Source: Xylanibacter oryzae DSM 17970 (GTDB lineage Bacteria > Bacteroidota > Bacteroidia > Bacteroidales > Bacteroidaceae). From it: a stretch of 64,000 nucleotides of DNA. The notes under the pieces are model-generated. The model did not search any database. It saw only the letters and a program-made list of their open reading frames with translations, and had not been told where the DNA came from. The position numbers and the translations under genes were made by a program. The stretch lies in assembly GCF_000585355.1 (NCBI RefSeq), contig NZ_KK073873.1, positions 1,700,703 to 1,764,702 on the forward strand, in the 5' to 3' direction. Shown here piece by piece: positions 1-9,593 of this stretch. The first letter of the stretch is position 1; each line of letters begins with the position of its first letter.

Positions 1-730
1 CTGCACGGGCAACATCCCAACTTATAACAAGTAGCACAGGAACCAGCATCATCACTCTTATCATCTTTACGATTATGGCATAATCAGATACAGCCTTTCC
101 CATCGCATTACCTGCCCCTACTACGTGTGCTACCTCATGAATGGTAGAACCTGTAAAGATGCCCATCTGCTCGGGAGATATAGCGAAAACACCATTTCTG
201 TAAAGTATTGGATAGAGAAACATTGATATTGTGCCGAATATTACTACCGTAGATACAGCAACAGCTGTTTTGTAGGGTTTTATCTTAATGGCCGATTCTG
301 CTCCGAGAATAGCTGCCGCTCCGCAAATGCCACTGCCTACTGAGGTAAGAAGCGCCACACCACGGTCCATCTTGAGCATTCTGCCTATCATAACCCCACC
401 ACTTATTGTTACTGTCACTATTATTGCATCTATTATTATAGCCGGCAGTCCCACAGTTGTTACATCCTGAAATGTTAGTTTAAATCCATACAATATTACA
501 CCTATACGCAATATACGCTTAGCGCAAAACTGTATTCCTGGCACCCAGGTATCAGGCAGATTATTACGCAGACTGTTGGCGTATAGCATACCAAGTATGA
601 TACCTATAATCATAGGACTGAACGATATACTCTTTGCAAAAGGCATATCGCCTAAATAAAATGCCGCACAAGAGAACAAGGTTATTAATAAGACACCGTG
701 AAGCATGCTGCTTCTGTTTTCACTTAACAT
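1..730 (-). CDS. YeiH-family putative sulfate exporter, partial (C-terminus beyond window)
   Basis: Integral membrane protein of the UPF0324/YeiH family. Translating the minus strand from the ATG at 728-730 gives an open frame of about 243 codons that runs off the left edge. It holds several hydrophobic segments and the family hallmarks LTSVGSGICGAAAI and TGSTIHEVAHVVGAG. The family is annotated as a putative sulfate exporter; the substrate is inferred, not shown here. It lies 75 bp downstream of a LysR-type gene on the same strand, and such pairings are common, so the regulator probably controls it. The family usually has 330-350 residues, so about one third is missing. Confidence 0.9.
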   Translation of the reverse strand, partial: MLSENRSSMLHGVLLITLFSCAAFYLGDMPFAKSISFSPMIIGIILGMLYANSLRNNLPDTWVPGIQFCAKRILRIGVILYGFKLTFQDVTTVGLPAIIIDAIIVTVTISGGVMIGRMLKMDRGVALLTSVGSGICGAAAILGAESAIKIKPYKTAVAVSTVVIFGTISMFLYPILYRNGVFAISPEQMGIFTGSTIHEVAHVVGAGNAMGKAVSDYAIIVKMIRVMMLVPVLLVISWDVARA

Positions 731-805
731 ATTCTTTCCTTTTTAGTTTGATTTTTCAGACTGCAAAGGTATGAAGAATATCAGTGCGGTGTATATATAT
801 TATAA

Positions 806-1699
806 CTATAGCCTATAACTTGAAGTTATAAACTTTTTAAATACAGTCTGCATTCCCGAACTCTCGCCTCTCTTTTCTACGAAGCAGAATTCTCTTTCCA
901 TCTTTAGTCCCTTTATCTCTATCACTTTGAATTCGCCATTGAGAAGAGCTTTGCTTACCGACCTTACAGATACGATGCCCATACTATTCGAATGTGCTAT
1001 AAAACCTTTTATGCTCTCGGTACTTCCAAGGTACATCACTATCTTCATGTCTGATAATGACAGTCCCTTATTCTGCAAAGCATTTTCCACTACATCAAGA
1101 GTGCCTGAGCCGTGTTCACGCAATACCAGAGGAGTGTTTTGCAGTTCGGATATCGTTATCTCGTCTTTATCGACTAAAACATTCTCCGCACTTACGATAG
1201 CTACAAGTTCGTCTTTCATAAATGCAGAATATTTCAACTGCGGCTGACGTATTATGCCCTCCACCATACCTATGTCGATTTTGCCTCCTTGCAATGCAGC
1301 CTCTATATCGCGAGAGTTTCCACTCAACACAGATATTGAAGTCTGAGGATACTGTTGTACAAAATCTGCCAATATTTCGGGCATTACATATTGAGATATT
1401 GTTGTACTGGCTCCAATTCGTATTTCGCCGCTGTATTTTTTGCGCAGCGCGTTCATTTCAAAATCCAGATGCTGATAATCGCTGAAAATCCTTTGACAAT
1501 GGTCTAAAAGCAACTGCCCCGCATGAGTAAGTGAGATCCTGTTGCCCAGCCGGTCGAACAGGCGCACATGATATTCAGCTTCCAGTTCCTGAATATGCTT
1601 ACTTATAGCCGGCTGACTGATATACAGTTCTTGCGAAGCCTTAGTGAAACTGAGGTTTTGCGCTACACTGCGAAATACTTTCAATCGTATATCAACCAT
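806..1699 (-). CDS. LysR-family transcriptional regulator
   Basis: A 297-residue LysR-type regulator. The N-terminal winged helix-turn-helix is clear: residues 17-40 include SFTKASQELYISQPAISKHI, followed by LFDRLGNRISLTHAG. The rest is the periplasmic-binding-like effector domain (IRIGASTTISQYVMPEIL; VLREHGSGT). The overall look is CysB/CbbR-like (CysL/YeiE type). It sits between the DUF4250 gene, 20 bp upstream, and the YeiH-type transporter, 75 bp downstream, all on the minus strand, so the three are probably co-transcribed. The pairing with a transporter suggests control of anion or sulfur export; the ligand cannot be read from the sequence. Confidence 0.92.
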   Translation of the reverse strand: MVDIRLKVFRSVAQNLSFTKASQELYISQPAISKHIQELEAEYHVRLFDRLGNRISLTHAGQLLLDHCQRIFSDYQHLDFEMNALRKKYSGEIRIGASTTISQYVMPEILADFVQQYPQTSISVLSGNSRDIEAALQGGKIDIGMVEGIIRQPQLKYSAFMKDELVAIVSAENVLVDKDEITISELQNTPLVLREHGSGTLDVVENALQNKGLSLSDMKIVMYLGSTESIKGFIAHSNSMGIVSVRSVSKALLNGEFKVIEIKGLKMEREFCFVEKRGESSGMQTVFKKFITSSYRL

Positions 1700-1719
1700 A
1701 ATTCATATCTTTTTATATT

Positions 1720-1899
1720 TTACCAGAATTTATTATTTTCCTCACTATATTCAAAACCGACCTTCGACAGATTGTTTTCCAGTTCTGCGCGGTCTACGTT
1801 CATGTCATCGCAAAGTTCGTCCAGCGACTTATAATTATCTCTAAGTAGCATATTAACAGCCGAGAAAAGTATATAGGGATCTTGTGGTAATTTTTCCAT
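1720..1899 (-). CDS. DUF4250 domain-containing small protein
   Basis: A 59-residue protein, too short for most ORF callers. It reads MEKLPQDPYILFSAVNMLLR and continues with SLDELCDDMNVDRAELENNL and a GFEYSEENNKFW end. This matches the DUF4250 pattern: the LPxDPxxLxSxxNMxLRD start, a helix-turn-helix-like middle, and a YxxExNxF tail. The function is unknown; the fold is probably a small DNA-binding-like helical bundle. The stop lies 20 bp before the lysR start, so the two genes are probably one transcript. A -7 box sits only about 8 bp upstream of the ATG (see 1908-1915). Confidence 0.82.
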   Translation of the reverse strand: MEKLPQDPYILFSAVNMLLRDNYKSLDELCDDMNVDRAELENNLSKVGFEYSEENNKFW

Positions 1900-1907
1900 A
1901 TCGTGTG

Positions 1908-1915
1908 CAAAGGTA
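1908..1915 (-). promoter_or_regulatory. Putative -7 box for the DUF4250-lysR-yeiH operon
   Basis: The minus strand reads TACCTTTG, a full match to TAnnTTTG. It ends 9 bp from the DUF4250 start codon, so the transcript would have almost no leader. No TTTG is seen at the expected -33 spacing. Confidence 0.4.
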
Positions 1916-2072
1916 ATAAAAGTGAATGAGATTTTCTTTCCATCTATGTCTTTTTCGTATTGGAAAACAATAAGTTAGCTTAATATTATGCTCAATAGAT
2001 GCGTTATCATAACATTTAACTTATTTTATCCGTCAAAAGCAACAAAAGTTATCGTTTTCTTATAGATATTAC

Positions 2073-2080
2073 TATCTTTG
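2073..2080 (+). promoter_or_regulatory. Putative -7 box upstream of flavodoxin
   Basis: The plus strand reads TATCTTTG (TAnnTTTG), 38 bp before the fldA start. There is no clear TTTG at -33. It lies in the 219-bp gap between the divergent DUF4250/lysR and flavodoxin genes. Confidence 0.5.
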
Positions 2081-2118
2081 CGAAGTGGATAATTAGTAAT
2101 AATTTAAATTTTTAGGTT

Positions 2119-2622
2119 ATGAAAAAAACAGTTGTAATTTATGGTTCGTCTACAGGTACTTGCGAAGGTATCGCTAAAATGATAGCTTCTAAACTGGGAC
2201 TGGAAAATAGTAGCGTTGTTGATGTCAGCAAACTAAGCGATGACGTCATAGCGCAGAATGATAACCTAATTCTTGGCACCTCTACATGGGGAGATGGAGA
2301 ATTACAAGACGACTGGATTGATGGTCTTGAAAAGTTGAAATCAATGGATCTTAACGGCAAGACTGTAGCCCTGTTTGGCTGTGGCGATTCCGACTCTTAT
2401 AGCGAGTCTTTCTGCGGGGCAATGATTGAACTGTGGAACGGGTTAAAATCCAAGGGCGTTAATTTTATTGGAGAGGTTCCAATCGATGGCTATACTTTCG
2501 ACGATTCAGAGTCGGTGATAGACGGCCGTTTCGTTGGCCTTGCTCTTGATGAGGTAAACGAGGACGACAAGACTGAAGCCAGAATAGACAGCTGGATAGC
2601 ACAGATTAAGAGCCAGTTGTAA
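2119..2622 (+). CDS. fldA: Flavodoxin (long-chain type)
   Basis: A 167-residue FMN-binding electron carrier of the cytoplasm. The phosphate-binding loop IYGSSTGTCEGIAKMI is at residues 8-23. The FMN-contacting segments LGTSTWGDGELQDDW (about 52-66) and FGCGDSDSYSESFCGAM (about 86-102) are in the usual order. The 20-residue insert of long-chain flavodoxins is present (GEVPIDGYTFDDSESVIDG). The length is normal. Its own promoter-like box is at 2073. Enolase follows 70 bp downstream on the same strand; a shared transcript is possible. Confidence 0.95.
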   Translation: MKKTVVIYGSSTGTCEGIAKMIASKLGLENSSVVDVSKLSDDVIAQNDNLILGTSTWGDGELQDDWIDGLEKLKSMDLNGKTVALFGCGDSDSYSESFCGAMIELWNGLKSKGVNFIGEVPIDGYTFDDSESVIDGRFVGLALDEVNEDDKTEARIDSWIAQIKSQL

Positions 2623-2671
2623 GTAAGATAAGATGTTGCTCACTATGATAAGGGGCTAGTTATTTATATAA

Positions 2672-4006
<1,335 letters not shown>

Positions 4007-4113
4007 TCCCAATTACGATACAATTCGGTACAGAAATACTATATTTTCCTTACTTTGTTACAAAACAAAAGTTTTTTGAAACAAAATAGTAAGAGGATTA
4101 TATTATTTAGGCT

Positions 4114-4121
4114 TAATTTTG
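4114..4121 (+). promoter_or_regulatory. Putative -7 box upstream of GH115
   Basis: The plus strand reads TAATTTTG (TAnnTTTG), 26 bp before the ATG at 4148. This supports starting the GH115 CDS at 4148; the in-frame upstream start at 4055 would place the promoter inside the gene. Confidence 0.55.
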
Positions 4122-4147
4122 CAGGCAGAAAGAAACAAAATATAGCG

Positions 4148-6718
4148 ATGAAAAATTTTATTTGCATTCTGCTTTTGCTTTTAAGCATAAATTCGTATGG
4201 TAAAGTAATTAATGATAAAGAGATTAAGTCTCCCGATAGGTTGGTAAACTTCTCTTCGGGAGACTTACTTTTGAATGTTAAGAACTGCGTCTCAATATGC
4301 CTCGACCCTAATGATCTTAAGGGTGTGGATATAGCAGTAGGCAATCTTTGCACCGATATTCACAAGGTGTGTGGCGCTACCGTCAGCACATCTGCCGATG
4401 CTTCTTCACGTATCATCATTGGTACAATTGGCCATTCTCGTGCCATCGACCTTTTGATTAAACAAGGTAAGATAGATGGCAGCATGCTACGTGGCAAGCG
4501 CGAAAAATATATTATTACATCTATTGGCAATCAACTTATTATTGCCGGTAGCGACCGCCGTGGTTCTATTTATGGCGTCTATCAACTGTCGCAGCAGATC
4601 GGTGTGTCGCCCTGGTATTGGTGGGCTGATGTGCCTGTTGACCATCACGACCGCATATATATCAATGAGGGCGTTTACTCAGAGGGAGAACCTGCCATAC
4701 GCTATCGTGGCATTTTCCTCAACGACGAGGCGCCGTGCCTAACATCTTGGGTCAAGAATACTTATGGCACCGACTTTGGCGATCATCGTTTTTATTCACG
4801 TGTTTTCGAACTTCTTCTTCGTCTTAAAGCCAATTTCATATGGCCTGCCATGTGGGGATGGGCTTTCTATGCTGACGATTCGCTCAACAGCAAGACGGCC
4901 GACGATATGGGCATTATAATAGGAACATCTCATCACGAACCGATGTGCCGTTCGCAGAAAGAGTGGCATAACCATACTGACAATCCCAACGTCGAACCTC
5001 AGGGTGCTAAAAGGCATGCAGATGTGGGCGGAGCATGGGATTATACGACCAACAAGGCCAACCTCGATGCCTTCTGGGCAGGTGGTGTGGCTCGCAATAA
5101 GAATACCGAAGACCTTGTCACTATTGGCATGCGCGGCGATGGAGATATGCCAATGAGTAATGGCAAGAATATCGGTCTGCTACAGGATATCATCAAAAAT
5201 CAACGTAGGATCATAGAACAGCAACGTGGCAAGAAGGCTAAGGATGTGCCGCAGGTCTGGGCTTTATATAAAGAGGTGATGGACTATTATGATGCAGGCA
5301 TGAAAGTGCCCGACGATGTCACATTGCTACTCTGCGATGACAACTGGGGCGATGTGCGCCGTGTGCCTAAGGCTGCCGACCGCAACAGAAAGGGCGGTTG
5401 GGGTCTTTACTATCATGTCGACTATGTTGGTGCGCCACGCAACAGCAAATGGATCAACGTCACCCCTACTCAGAATATGTGGGAGCAGCTCACCCTGGCT
5501 TACGATTATGGCATAGACCGCCTGTGGATTCTTAATGTGGGCGATCTCAAACCGATGGAGTATCCTATACAGATGTTTATGGATATGGCTTGGAATCCCA
5601 AACAATACAGGGCCGACAACATCACAGACCACACACGCAAGTTCTGTTCAGAGCAGTTCGGCGAGAGCAATGCCGACGAGGCCGCACGCCTACTCAACTT
5701 ATGCTGTAAGATGAACGGCCGCTGCACAGCCGAGATGCTGACCTCGCGTACCTATAATATCCATACCGGCGAATGGTCAGAGGTCGTAAATCAATACACC
5801 AAACTCGAGAACGAAGCTCTGCGTCTGTTCATCAACTTAAAACCGGAGCAGCGTGATGCCTACCGCGAAATCATCCTATTCCCCATCCAAGCCATGAGCA
5901 ATCTGCATTACATGTATTACGCCCAGGCCATGAACGACAGTCTGTATAAGGCAGGCAATCCCGATGCCAACAAATGGGCCGACGAGTGCAAAAATGCATT
6001 CCACCGCGACTCGTTGCTTTGCTATCAGTACAATCATGATATAGCAGGGGGCAAATGGAATGGCATGATGACACAGAAACACATCGGCTACAGGATGTGG
6101 GCAGATATGTTCCCACACGACATGATGCCGAAGGTAAATTACATCTCAATAGGTGATAAAGACGGCGGATATGTCTTTGCGGGCGACAAAGGTTTTGTAT
6201 CTATCGAGGCCGAGCATTACTTTGCCAAACACGATGGCAAAGCCAAATGGACGGTAATACCATACATGGGTCGCACATTAAGCGGTATAGCAATGATGCC
6301 ATACACGAGTGATGTCAAAGGTGGCAGTTTAACTTACAGATTCCGAACCAACAAGAGTGGCATAGCCAAGGTCAAGGCTCATATAATAGTTAAGTCCACG
6401 CTCGACTTCCTTAATTGCGGTGGTCTGAAGTACAATGTCAGTATTGACGGAGGAGCACCTCTAACGGTCAATTTCAACAAAGACATGAACGAGAAGCCTC
6501 AAAACATAAATTCCAAGTACTACCCTGTTGTAGTAGGCAGAGTTGTAGAGAGTGTAGTAGATTTGCCAATCAGCGACACCGCCGGCGACGTGCATTCTTT
6601 CACTATCAGTCCGTTAGATCCGGGCATCGTTATAGAGAAGATAGTAATAGACTGGGGAGGTTATCAACCATCCTACCTTTTCGGCAATGAAAGTGCTAAG
6701 ACTCTTTCATTACAGTAG
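4148..6718 (+). CDS. Glycosyl hydrolase family 115 (xylan alpha-1,2-glucuronidase)
   Basis: An 856-residue secreted glycoside hydrolase. The start at 4148 is chosen because it gives a clean signal peptide (MKNFICILLLLLSINSYG) and follows a promoter box; the longer frame from 4055 adds a charged, unlikely leader. Family GH115 hallmarks are YRGIFLNDEAPCLTSW, LLRLKANFIWPAMWGWAF, IIIGTSHHEPM, and the C-terminal domain starting near FVSIEAEHYFAKHDGKAKW. Members remove (4-O-methyl)-glucuronic acid side chains from glucuronoxylan. It stands alone, with no SusC/D beside it, so it may feed on glycans imported through other loci. Two hairpins follow the stop. Confidence 0.93.
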   Translation: MKNFICILLLLLSINSYGKVINDKEIKSPDRLVNFSSGDLLLNVKNCVSICLDPNDLKGVDIAVGNLCTDIHKVCGATVSTSADASSRIIIGTIGHSRAIDLLIKQGKIDGSMLRGKREKYIITSIGNQLIIAGSDRRGSIYGVYQLSQQIGVSPWYWWADVPVDHHDRIYINEGVYSEGEPAIRYRGIFLNDEAPCLTSWVKNTYGTDFGDHRFYSRVFELLLRLKANFIWPAMWGWAFYADDSLNSKTADDMGIIIGTSHHEPMCRSQKEWHNHTDNPNVEPQGAKRHADVGGAWDYTTNKANLDAFWAGGVARNKNTEDLVTIGMRGDGDMPMSNGKNIGLLQDIIKNQRRIIEQQRGKKAKDVPQVWALYKEVMDYYDAGMKVPDDVTLLLCDDNWGDVRRVPKAADRNRKGGWGLYYHVDYVGAPRNSKWINVTPTQNMWEQLTLAYDYGIDRLWILNVGDLKPMEYPIQMFMDMAWNPKQYRADNITDHTRKFCSEQFGESNADEAARLLNLCCKMNGRCTAEMLTSRTYNIHTGEWSEVVNQYTKLENEALRLFINLKPEQRDAYREIILFPIQAMSNLHYMYYAQAMNDSLYKAGNPDANKWADECKNAFHRDSLLCYQYNHDIAGGKWNGMMTQKHIGYRMWADMFPHDMMPKVNYISIGDKDGGYVFAGDKGFVSIEAEHYFAKHDGKAKWTVIPYMGRTLSGIAMMPYTSDVKGGSLTYRFRTNKSGIAKVKAHIIVKSTLDFLNCGGLKYNVSIDGGAPLTVNFNKDMNEKPQNINSKYYPVVVGRVVESVVDLPISDTAGDVHSFTISPLDPGIVIEKIVIDWGGYQPSYLFGNESAKTLSLQ

Positions 6719-6736
6719 ACAGAAAGTATTATCGGG

Positions 6737-6754
6737 GGCGATTTCTTAATCGCC
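6737..6754 (+). terminator. Tight hairpin after GH115
   Basis: Perfect 7-bp inverted repeat GGCGATT/AATCGCC with a 4-nt loop, 19 bp after the GH115 stop. No T-run follows, so it may act as a 3'-end stabiliser or weak terminator. Confidence 0.45.
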
Positions 6755-6774
6755 GTCCGCTAAACCATAATGAA

Positions 6775-6810
6775 TAAGTCCAACCCATTGAAACACATGA
6801 GTTGGACTTA
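6775..6810. terminator. Bidirectional terminator between GH115 and fhs
   Basis: Perfect 10-bp inverted repeat TAAGTCCAAC/GTTGGACTTA with a 16-nt loop, followed by TTTATTT on the plus strand, between convergent genes and 22 bp from the fhs stop. Confidence 0.7.
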
Positions 6811-6831
6811 TTTATTTCCCGGATTAGCATA

Positions 6832-8499
6832 TTATTCAAGTCCCACAAGGAGACCGTCTTGAATATCAATTCTTTCTGCTTGTGGATGCTTTGGTAATCC
6901 GGGCATGCGCATAATGTCTCCAGCTACAGCCACAATCATTTCGGCACCGGTGTTTATGACAAGGTCACGAATAGTGAATGTGAAGTCCTTTGGCACACCA
7001 TATCTCTTTGCATCGTCGCTTAGTGAATATTGTGTCTTAGCAATACATACAGGATAATTGCTTAGGCCCCATTCATCAACGCGCTCAAGAGCTTTCTTTG
7101 CCGACTTTTTGAATACCACGTTGCTAGCACCATATACATTCTTTGCGACACTGGTAATCTTGTCTTTTATGCTATCAGTTTCGCTATATGTGAATTTAAT
7201 ATCTCCAGAAGGATTGTTTGATATTGTGTCTATGGCTAACTGTGCAAGTTCCAAACATCCTTCACCGCCTTTCATGTAAGCCTCATTCATAGCGAATCCT
7301 ACTCCACATGCTTTACAGTGTTGCCTCACGATATTTATTTCTTCCTCCTTATCGTTGCTGAATCTGTTTAAGGTAACAACTACGCTTTGTCCCATATTGC
7401 GCATGTTACTGATGTGCTTATCCAGATTTTCAAGTCCGGCTTTTACGTTGTCGATATTTCCGTTGTTAGAATCTCCAACCAGCATACCTCCGTGCATTTT
7501 CAGTCCCATAATAGTAGCCACAATAATAGTAAGTTTAGGCTGTATTCCTGCTTTTCTGCATTTAATATCAAGGAACTTCTCTGCACCAAGATCTGCACCG
7601 AATCCGGCTTCTGTTACAACATAGTCACCGAATGTCATTGCCATTTTTGTTGCTAGAATACTGTTGCATCCATGGGCGATATTAGCAAAAGGACCACCGT
7701 GAATAAATGCTGCTGTTCCTTCTATTGTCTGTACAAGGTTTGGTGATAAAGCGTCTCTCAGTAAAACAGTGATAGCTCCACCAACACCAAGATCTTTCAC
7801 TTTGAATGGTTTGTTGTCGAATGTCACTCCAAGTAAAATATTCTCAATTCTAAGTCTCAGGTCTTCTTCGTCTTTAGCCAAGCAAAGTATAGCCATGATC
7901 TCACTTGCAGGAGTGATATCAAATCCGCTTTCTGCAACAACGCCGTTAGTCTTGGGGCCAAGACCTGTAGTGATACATCTCAAATTGCGGTCGTTGATAT
8001 CAAGAACTCTTTTCCAGAGCACCTCTTTTAGAGCGAAACCTTCCTCGCGGTGTTGATAAATGTAATTATCAAGCAATGCCGCAATCATGTTATGAGCAGA
8101 AGTAATTGCATGGAAATCACCTGTGAAATGCAGATTAATTCTATCCATTGGCAACACCTGTGAATAACCTCCACCGGTAGCACCGCCCTTCATGCCGAAG
8201 CAAGGACCAAGACTTGGCTCACGAAGAGCCAATACTGATTTTTTGCCCAGTCTGTTCATTGCCATTGATAAGCCAATGCATACTGTGGTTTTTCCGATGC
8301 CGGCCTTAGTAGGGCTTATAGCAGTAACAAGAATAAGATTACTTTTGGCAACTTTGTCAGCGTCAATAAGTTTCAATGGTACTTTGGCAATATACTTGCC
8401 ATAGTTTTCCAGATCCTCACTTGGTAATTCAATCCTTTCCGCAATCTTTTCAATGCGTTCCAATTTGCATTCACGTGCAATTTCGAGTTCCGTTTTCAT
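6832..8499 (-). CDS. fhs: Formate-tetrahydrofolate ligase
   Basis: A 555-residue cytoplasmic ligase that makes 10-formyl-THF from formate, THF and ATP (one-carbon metabolism). The N-terminal P-loop [20 protein letters not shown] segment reads [20 protein letters not shown] (about residues 65-84). It is followed by [20 protein letters not shown], the [16 protein letters not shown] motif and the [17 protein letters not shown] signature. The length is normal. It is a single gene on the minus strand, convergent with GH115. A possible promoter box lies at 8785, which would leave a leader of about 280 nt. Confidence 0.98.
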   Translation of the reverse strand: MKTELEIARECKLERIEKIAERIELPSEDLENYGKYIAKVPLKLIDADKVAKSNLILVTAISPTKAGIGKTTVCIGLSMAMNRLGKKSVLALREPSLGPCFGMKGGATGGGYSQVLPMDRINLHFTGDFHAITSAHNMIAALLDNYIYQHREEGFALKEVLWKRVLDINDRNLRCITTGLGPKTNGVVAESGFDITPASEIMAILCLAKDEEDLRLRIENILLGVTFDNKPFKVKDLGVGGAITVLLRDALSPNLVQTIEGTAAFIHGGPFANIAHGCNSILATKMAMTFGDYVVTEAGFGADLGAEKFLDIKCRKAGIQPKLTIIVATIMGLKMHGGMLVGDSNNGNIDNVKAGLENLDKHISNMRNMGQSVVVTLNRFSNDKEEEINIVRQHCKACGVGFAMNEAYMKGGEGCLELAQLAIDTISNNPSGDIKFTYSETDSIKDKITSVAKNVYGASNVVFKKSAKKALERVDEWGLSNYPVCIAKTQYSLSDDAKRYGVPKDFTFTIRDLVINTGAEMIVAVAGDIMRMPGLPKHPQAERIDIQDGLLVGLE

Positions 8500-9117
8500 T
8501 TATTTATTGTATAGTAATGTTTGTGTATTCTCAGTCTGTGATGTCCCTGTCTATATTTAATACATCTTTTTCCATAAAGCTCACTAATATCAATACTTCG
8601 TTAAATAATTACTTAACTATCTTATATCAATGGAATACATCAACAAAGCTTAGTATGTAAAATTTGATCAAGTGACTGATTTTCAGTAACTTTATGTTTT
8701 CTACCCATTAGTTAAACATGGGAATATCAAGAGCACTTAACCAATAGATGAATATCTGTAGAGATGCCTTTGATGGATCGGCTGCAAAGTTAAATAAAAG
8801 TTTTAAATCTGTCATTATTGAAACCCTACTTTTATTTATGGTCATACCAAGAAAAATAAATTTCACATAAAACATAGTATGTTTCAATTCAAATTCATTT
8901 AATAGTACGGTATCTAATTAAAAATAGTTTTTAAAAGCATTGTCTAACTAAAATAAATTAATGGAATAACAATCGAAAAAATGCAAATATTAGATAGTAT
9001 TAAAATATAAGGTTGATAATTTATAAACTATTTCAAGATTATATAACAAAAGAACAACAATAATATTCATTTCATATGGATTTTGTGATTTACAAATCAA
9101 CCCAAATACATTAAAAA
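8500..9117. other. Long AT-rich intergenic region upstream of fhs
   Basis: No gene is seen on either strand. On the minus strand, TAACTTTG at 8785-8792 is a candidate -7 box for fhs. Two small inverted repeats lie in the leader it would make: CCCAT/ATGGG at 8704-8722 and AGTnACTGA/TCAGTnACT at 8671-8691. I cannot match them to a known riboswitch. The rest (8800-9117) is simple AT-rich sequence at the junction with the accessory region. Confidence 0.5.
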
Positions 9118-9152
9118 GAAGTAGACACATTTATAAATAATGTGCCTACTTC
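9118..9152 (-). terminator. Terminator of the DUF5675 operon
   Basis: Inverted repeat GAAGTAGnCACATT/AATGTGnCTACTTC with a 7-nt loop, followed on the minus strand by a TTTTTAAT run, 34 bp past the DUF5675 stop. Confidence 0.75.
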
Positions 9153-9185
9153 ATTCATTAAAGTCGCTATCCAAGCAATGTCTGA

Positions 9186-9593
9186 TTACTTAATCACACA
9201 CCAAATTTCCTGCTTAGTCTCAATGGCAGTATCAAGATAGTCTTGGATATTTTCCATCGCCTGCCTACTCCTCAATACCAAACCGCGGATGGTGTTATAA
9301 CCTACGAGAATGCAGCCCTGAGTGTTCTTGGGCGTATTGCCCTGATGTATCATTACACCCTCAAAGTTAGGCACATCCATAAGATATGGCATTTTCATAC
9401 CGAATTTTCTCGATAGCTTCATCAGTATTCTGTATCGCCCCTCGGGTATGGCCGTCTTGCCTAGCACCTTTTCATCCTTGTTCCAGTCTATGCAGTGCGG
9501 CTCTAGCGTGTCGCATATCCTGTGGCCGTTTATTGTCAACCTGCCTATCGTGTACTCAGCCTTCTTGGCTATTCTTGTAATTATTATTTCCAT
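9186..9593 (-). CDS. DUF5675 family protein
   Basis: A 135-residue protein with the DUF5675 pattern: YTIGRLTINGHRICDTLEP, then AIPEGRYRI, then MIHQGNTPKNTQGCILVG with a conserved His and Cys. The fold resembles small L,D-transpeptidase-like or lysin-type domains, and the family is frequent in phage and mobile-element neighbourhoods; its activity is not established. It is the last gene of the minus-strand accessory operon and overlaps the DUF3987 gene by 10 bp, so the two are probably translationally coupled. No signal peptide is seen. Confidence 0.82.
   Translation of the reverse strand: MEIIITRIAKKAEYTIGRLTINGHRICDTLEPHCIDWNKDEKVLGKTAIPEGRYRILMKLSRKFGMKMPYLMDVPNFEGVMIHQGNTPKNTQGCILVGYNTIRGLVLRSRQAMENIQDYLDTAIETKQEIWCVIK

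Noticed and set aside
4055..4147. Longer N-terminus of GH115.
   Set aside because: It would include a -7 box and hide the signal peptide that starts at 4148.
8500..8785. Riboswitch (for example THF-responsive) in the fhs leader.
   Set aside because: Only short generic hairpins are visible; no conserved riboswitch core could be recognised.
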